DNA from: DATGMP01 sp035293565
Lineage (GTDB): Bacteria > Pseudomonadota > Alphaproteobacteria > BOG-932 > Roseiterribacteraceae
Assembly: GCA_035293565.1 (NCBI GenBank)
Contig: DATGMP010000065.1
Span: 1 to 16,816 of the forward strand
DNA length: 16,816 nucleotides
Direction: 5' to 3'
In this document: piece after piece, positions 15,160-16,816 of the stretch
Numbering within the stretch: the stretch's first letter is position 1
Layout of the letters: each line of letters starts with the position of its first letter
The notes under the pieces: model-generated
Told to the model about the DNA's origin: nothing
Databases searched by the model: none
The model's input: the letters and a program-made list of their open reading frames with translations, nothing else
Program-made: the position numbers and the translations under genes

Positions 15160-15477
15160 GCTTCACTGCGGCTCCTGGCCTCACGCGCGACACGGCGCAG
15201 CCCTGCAAGGACGCACCTTCACGGCTGGTCTCCTCGGACCGAATTTTCAGGATTCGGCACTGTGACGTCAGAAGCGCCAATGCTCTTTCGTTACATGGGC
15301 CGGCGCACCCTAAAATACAATGAAAGAAATACGCTGTTCCGGGTTTTGCGAGCATTTCTTTGAGTGGATAGTTTCCACGCGACGGTCCGAGCGCCGGCCT
15401 CGCTGTAAGAGCTGCGAGCTGCAAGAATCCCAAGAATAGCAATTGCGGCCGAGCTGTGGGCGTGCGCATATAGACCG
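15160..15477. other. gene-poor stretch between the groES remnant and the response regulator
   Basis: No convincing coding frame. An open frame on the minus strand covers it but is Arg/Ala/Cys-rich and without family resemblance. The region must contain the promoters of the two divergent units (groEL to the left, response regulator to the right). An imperfect inverted repeat with GAAAT and ATTTC arms lies at about 15325-15359. I see neither a CIRCE element nor a clear sigma-32 promoter. Confidence 0.5.
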
Positions 15478-15843
15478 ATGAAAGCGCTTCGGATCCTCGT
15501 CGTCGAGGACGACGCCTTGATCGCCGGCCTCCTTTCAGAACTGCTCGCAGGAATGGGCCATAGTGTCTGCGCCACGGCAGCCACCGAGGCCCACGCGGTA
15601 GCGGCAGCCGCCCGGCACAGGCCGGACCTGATCATCGTCGATGCCGCTTTGGCGCGAGGTGACGGTATTTCTGCTGTCGAGGAAATCCTCCGCGCGGGAC
15701 CGGTCGCGCATCTCTTCGTCAGTGGGGACCTTGGAAAGGTTCAAGCCCTCCGTCCGAGCGCCGTGGTCGTCCGCAAGCCGTTTCGTGAAGCGGATCTCGT
15801 CAGGGCCATTGACAGCGCGCTCAATGCTGCGGACGCCGGCTAA
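15478..15843 (+). CDS. stand-alone response-regulator receiver (CheY-like)
   Basis: A 121-aa single receiver domain. All catalytic positions are present: acidic pocket E10-D11-D12 (ILVVEDD), phospho-acceptor D55 (LIIVDAAL), switch Ser82 (FVSGD) and K100-P101 (VVRKPF). No output domain follows, so it would signal by protein contact or serve in a phosphorelay; no histidine kinase is in the window. The ATG at 15478 has no strong Shine-Dalgarno. Single-receiver proteins of this 'VLVVEDD-x-LIA-x-LL ... RKPF' type are common in Hyphomicrobiales. Its stop codon sits in the loop of a strong hairpin. Confidence 0.9.
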   Translation: MKALRILVVEDDALIAGLLSELLAGMGHSVCATAATEAHAVAAAARHRPDLIIVDAALARGDGISAVEEILRAGPVAHLFVSGDLGKVQALRPSAVVVRKPFREADLVRAIDSALNAADAG

Positions 15844-15854
15844 CCGGCGTCCGC
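15829..15854 (+). terminator. strong hairpin terminator enclosing the receiver-gene stop codon
   Basis: GCGGACGCCGG (15829-15839) pairs perfectly with CCGGCGTCCGC (15844-15854), an 11-bp GC-rich stem. The 4-nt loop CTAA contains the TAA stop. GCGTTTCGC follows, a short T-run. The stem arm encodes the last residues (ADAG). Because the gene on the other strand ends at 15863, the same hairpin can act in both directions. Confidence 0.7.
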
Positions 15855-15862
15855 GCGTTTCG

Positions 15863-16033
15863 CTACTCGTCAGGCGGCGGTTCCCCCGATGGGAGCTCGG
15901 TACGGCTTACCTCTGTGCCATAAATGATGCCGATCGCAATGGCTAACGCCGGCAGCCATCTTGCCCGCTCGGAAATCGGCCAATGCCCCTTCTCCGAGGC
16001 ATCGCGCCGAAAGATGAGAGGCGCTGTATCCAT
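15863..16033 (-). CDS. 56-aa protein with one membrane helix
   Basis: The minus-strand ATG at 16033 is preceded by AGTAGGGAAAG. The product starts MDTAPLIFRRDASEKGHW, then PISERARWLPALAIAIGIIY, and ends ELPSGEPPPDE. Residues about 26-38 (WLPALAIAIGIIY) form a single hydrophobic helix flanked by Arg residues, with an acidic/proline tail. It starts 6 bp after the stop of the 65-aa gene, so it is the third gene of a minus-strand cluster. No family known to me; probably a small inner-membrane protein. It is too short for most ORF cut-offs. Confidence 0.6.
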   Translation of the reverse strand: MDTAPLIFRRDASEKGHWPISERARWLPALAIAIGIIYGTEVSRTELPSGEPPPDE

Positions 16034-16039
16034 CTTTCC

Positions 16040-16237
16040 CTACTTCGGGTGCTCGTGCGTCCTACCATCGGTGCATTGTGGCGCTGCCTTGCGCTCCGTC
16101 ATTCTGCAGGCTCGCGCCCATCGCGCGCCCGCTTCGGCAGCCCTTGCCTTGAATTCCTGAACAAGCGTCAGCGGGGTCTCGGAAGCGTCGGTCAACACAG
16201 GCGACGATGTGCTCCTCGAGCGGAGTGAGCGGGGCAT
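16040..16237 (-). CDS. 65-aa hypothetical protein, coupled start, possible compensated frameshifts
   Basis: The ATG at 16237 overlaps the TGA of the 109-aa gene (TGATG), indicating translational coupling. The C-terminal part (ETPLTLVQEFKARAAEAGAR, then WARACRMTERKAAPQ) reads as a genuine helical protein. Residues 3-19, however, are low-complexity Arg/Ser, while the alternative frame over the same bases reads LTPLEEHIVACVDRRF, which looks more natural. Two opposite single-base indels (near 16230 and about 16180) would explain this. So the protein either carries a garbled segment or is a recent pseudogene. Confidence 0.45.
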   Translation of the reverse strand: MPRSLRSRSTSSPVLTDASETPLTLVQEFKARAAEAGARWARACRMTERKAAPQCTDGRTHEHPK

Positions 16238-16566
16238 CACGCTGCGAGCTTCCTGGCGCAAGCACTCGTAACATCTGAGTCTGCGGGGGCGCTTCCAGGC
16301 ATCACCGCCCACTTCCCTGCCAATGCGTATCGTGCCTCCCAGTCGAGCTTGGCGGCCGTGGGCACGTCAGCCCGCGCGCGCGCCTCGCAGAACACCGCCT
16401 GCTGCTCGACCAGACCGGCGTGGACCTCCGCACGCGCCGTGCCGCTCGTTACCTGCCAGCCCATAGCGTTGGAGATCAATGGTCCCGCGACCAAGCCGAT
16501 CACCAGAGCGATCGCTGCAGGTTTTGCGGTGGACCACTTGGATGCTGCGTTTTCCCATGCTGTCAT
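16237..16566 (-). CDS. 109-aa membrane-anchored hypothetical protein
   Basis: The ATG at 16566 has GGGAG upstream. An N-terminal amphipathic start (MTAWENAASKWSTAKPAAIA) leads into one membrane helix (about 16-35, ALVIGLVAGPLISNAMGW). The following domain contains WQVTSGTARAEV, LVEQQAVFCEARARA and KLDWEARYALAGKW, ending SDVTSACARKLAA. Cys60 and Cys103 could pair if this part is periplasmic. This is a recurrent Hyphomicrobiales hypothetical family; the function is not known to me. First gene of the minus-strand cluster 16566-15863. Confidence 0.8.
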   Translation of the reverse strand: MTAWENAASKWSTAKPAAIALVIGLVAGPLISNAMGWQVTSGTARAEVHAGLVEQQAVFCEARARADVPTAAKLDWEARYALAGKWAVMPGSAPADSDVTSACARKLAA

Positions 16567-16678
16567 GACACGCTCCCTGAGATGCCATCTACCCTATATT
16601 GGGAGCGGCGAGAGAGAGCAAGAGGTTCGGAAACTACTCAGAGCGCGGGCGGTCGCACGCAGCGCCTGAGCGCCGCTA

Positions 16679-16700
16679 GGAGCCTGTCTGAGTAATCGGG
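16679..16700 (+). mobile_element. probable left end of an IS1182-type element
   Basis: About 43-64 bp before the transposase ATG lies GGAGCCTGTCTGAGTAATCG, of the 'GAGCCTGTCTGAGTAA' type that I associate with the termini of this IS group. The matching right end is outside the window, so the boundary is inferred. Confidence 0.45.
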
Positions 16701-16742
16701 TTTTGCTCGACGGCGGGGCGTGGTCGTGATTCGCTATGCGGC

Positions 16743-16816
16743 ATGAGCAAGACCTTTCGACCCTGGAATGTGGACCAGGTGTGGCTGTTTCCGCCCTCGG
16801 TCCAGGATTTCGTACC
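16743..16816 (+). CDS. IS1182-family transposase, N-terminus only (runs off the window)
   Basis: The ATG at 16743 opens MSKTFRPWNVDQVWLFPPSV and continues in frame to the edge. The 'SKTFRPW-x-V-x-Q-x-WL-x-PPSV-x-FVP' beginning is characteristic of IS1182-group DDE transposases. Only 24 codons are present; whether the rest is intact is unknown. It marks the right border of the minus-strand small-gene cluster. Confidence 0.75.
   Translation, partial: MSKTFRPWNVDQVWLFPPSVQDFV

Noticed and set aside
15160..15330. CIRCE/HrcA operator or sigma-32 promoter upstream of groEL
   Set aside because: Looked for TTAGCACTC-N9-GAGTGCTAA and for a CTTGAA/CCCCAT pair; neither is present in recognisable form.

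Overview
The window looks like an accessory region of an alphaproteobacterial chromosome or megaplasmid, most likely Hyphomicrobiales (Bradyrhizobium/Methylocystis-like). The evidence is high GC, purine-rich Shine-Dalgarno sites, an alphaproteobacterial-type GroEL, a phasin-like protein, DUF2141 and DUF2147 proteins, and many very small proteins of types I recognise from that order. Species identity is inference; no rRNA or tRNA is present.

Layout. 1-1165 is decayed: a possible 3' gene tail, a 63-aa CDS (-), an IS21 istA fragment, and a small gene truncated where that fragment begins. 1307-2629 is a run of small plus-strand genes: a C-terminally anchored 151-aa protein, a His-rich 75-aa protein, a 72-aa basic protein, a 29-aa membrane micropeptide and an overlapping 63-aa basic protein. 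2808-3971 holds a 58-aa gene (-), a gene-poor gap, a frameshifted small gene and a 48-aa gene. 4105-6568 carries a secreted DUF2141 protein and an SLC13-type transporter with two TrkA-C/RCK-like domains. 6747-8691 repeats the families of the first cluster: His-rich, 'VETDEELL', 'LSALTRLGIDPW' and the micropeptide, with a DUF2147 gene (-) in between. 8814-11207 (all -) holds a 73-aa protein, a 303-aa four-helix membrane protein, a frameshifted stress-protein relic and a phasin-like protein. 11370-11745 is a dead third copy of the 'VETDEELL' gene. 11905-12540 is a hemolysin III/PAQR-like membrane protein. 12545-15161 (-) holds two overlapping small genes, a coiled-coil 97-aa gene, groEL and what appears to be only the last codons of groES. 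15478-15843 is a stand-alone response-regulator receiver, closed by a strong hairpin terminator and facing a three-gene minus-strand cluster (109, 65 and 56 aa). The right edge enters an IS1182-type transposase.

Common thread. Several gene families occur two or three times here in shuffled order, some copies dead, and three intact members are small proteins with a single hydrophobic helix. With a spare chaperonin, a phasin-like protein, secreted DUF proteins, a receiver domain and IS debris, this reads as a duplicating stress/envelope accessory island. The best candidate for something undescribed is the repeated small-protein module, including the 29-aa micropeptides, which fall below usual gene-calling limits. 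Its function is not shown by the sequence.
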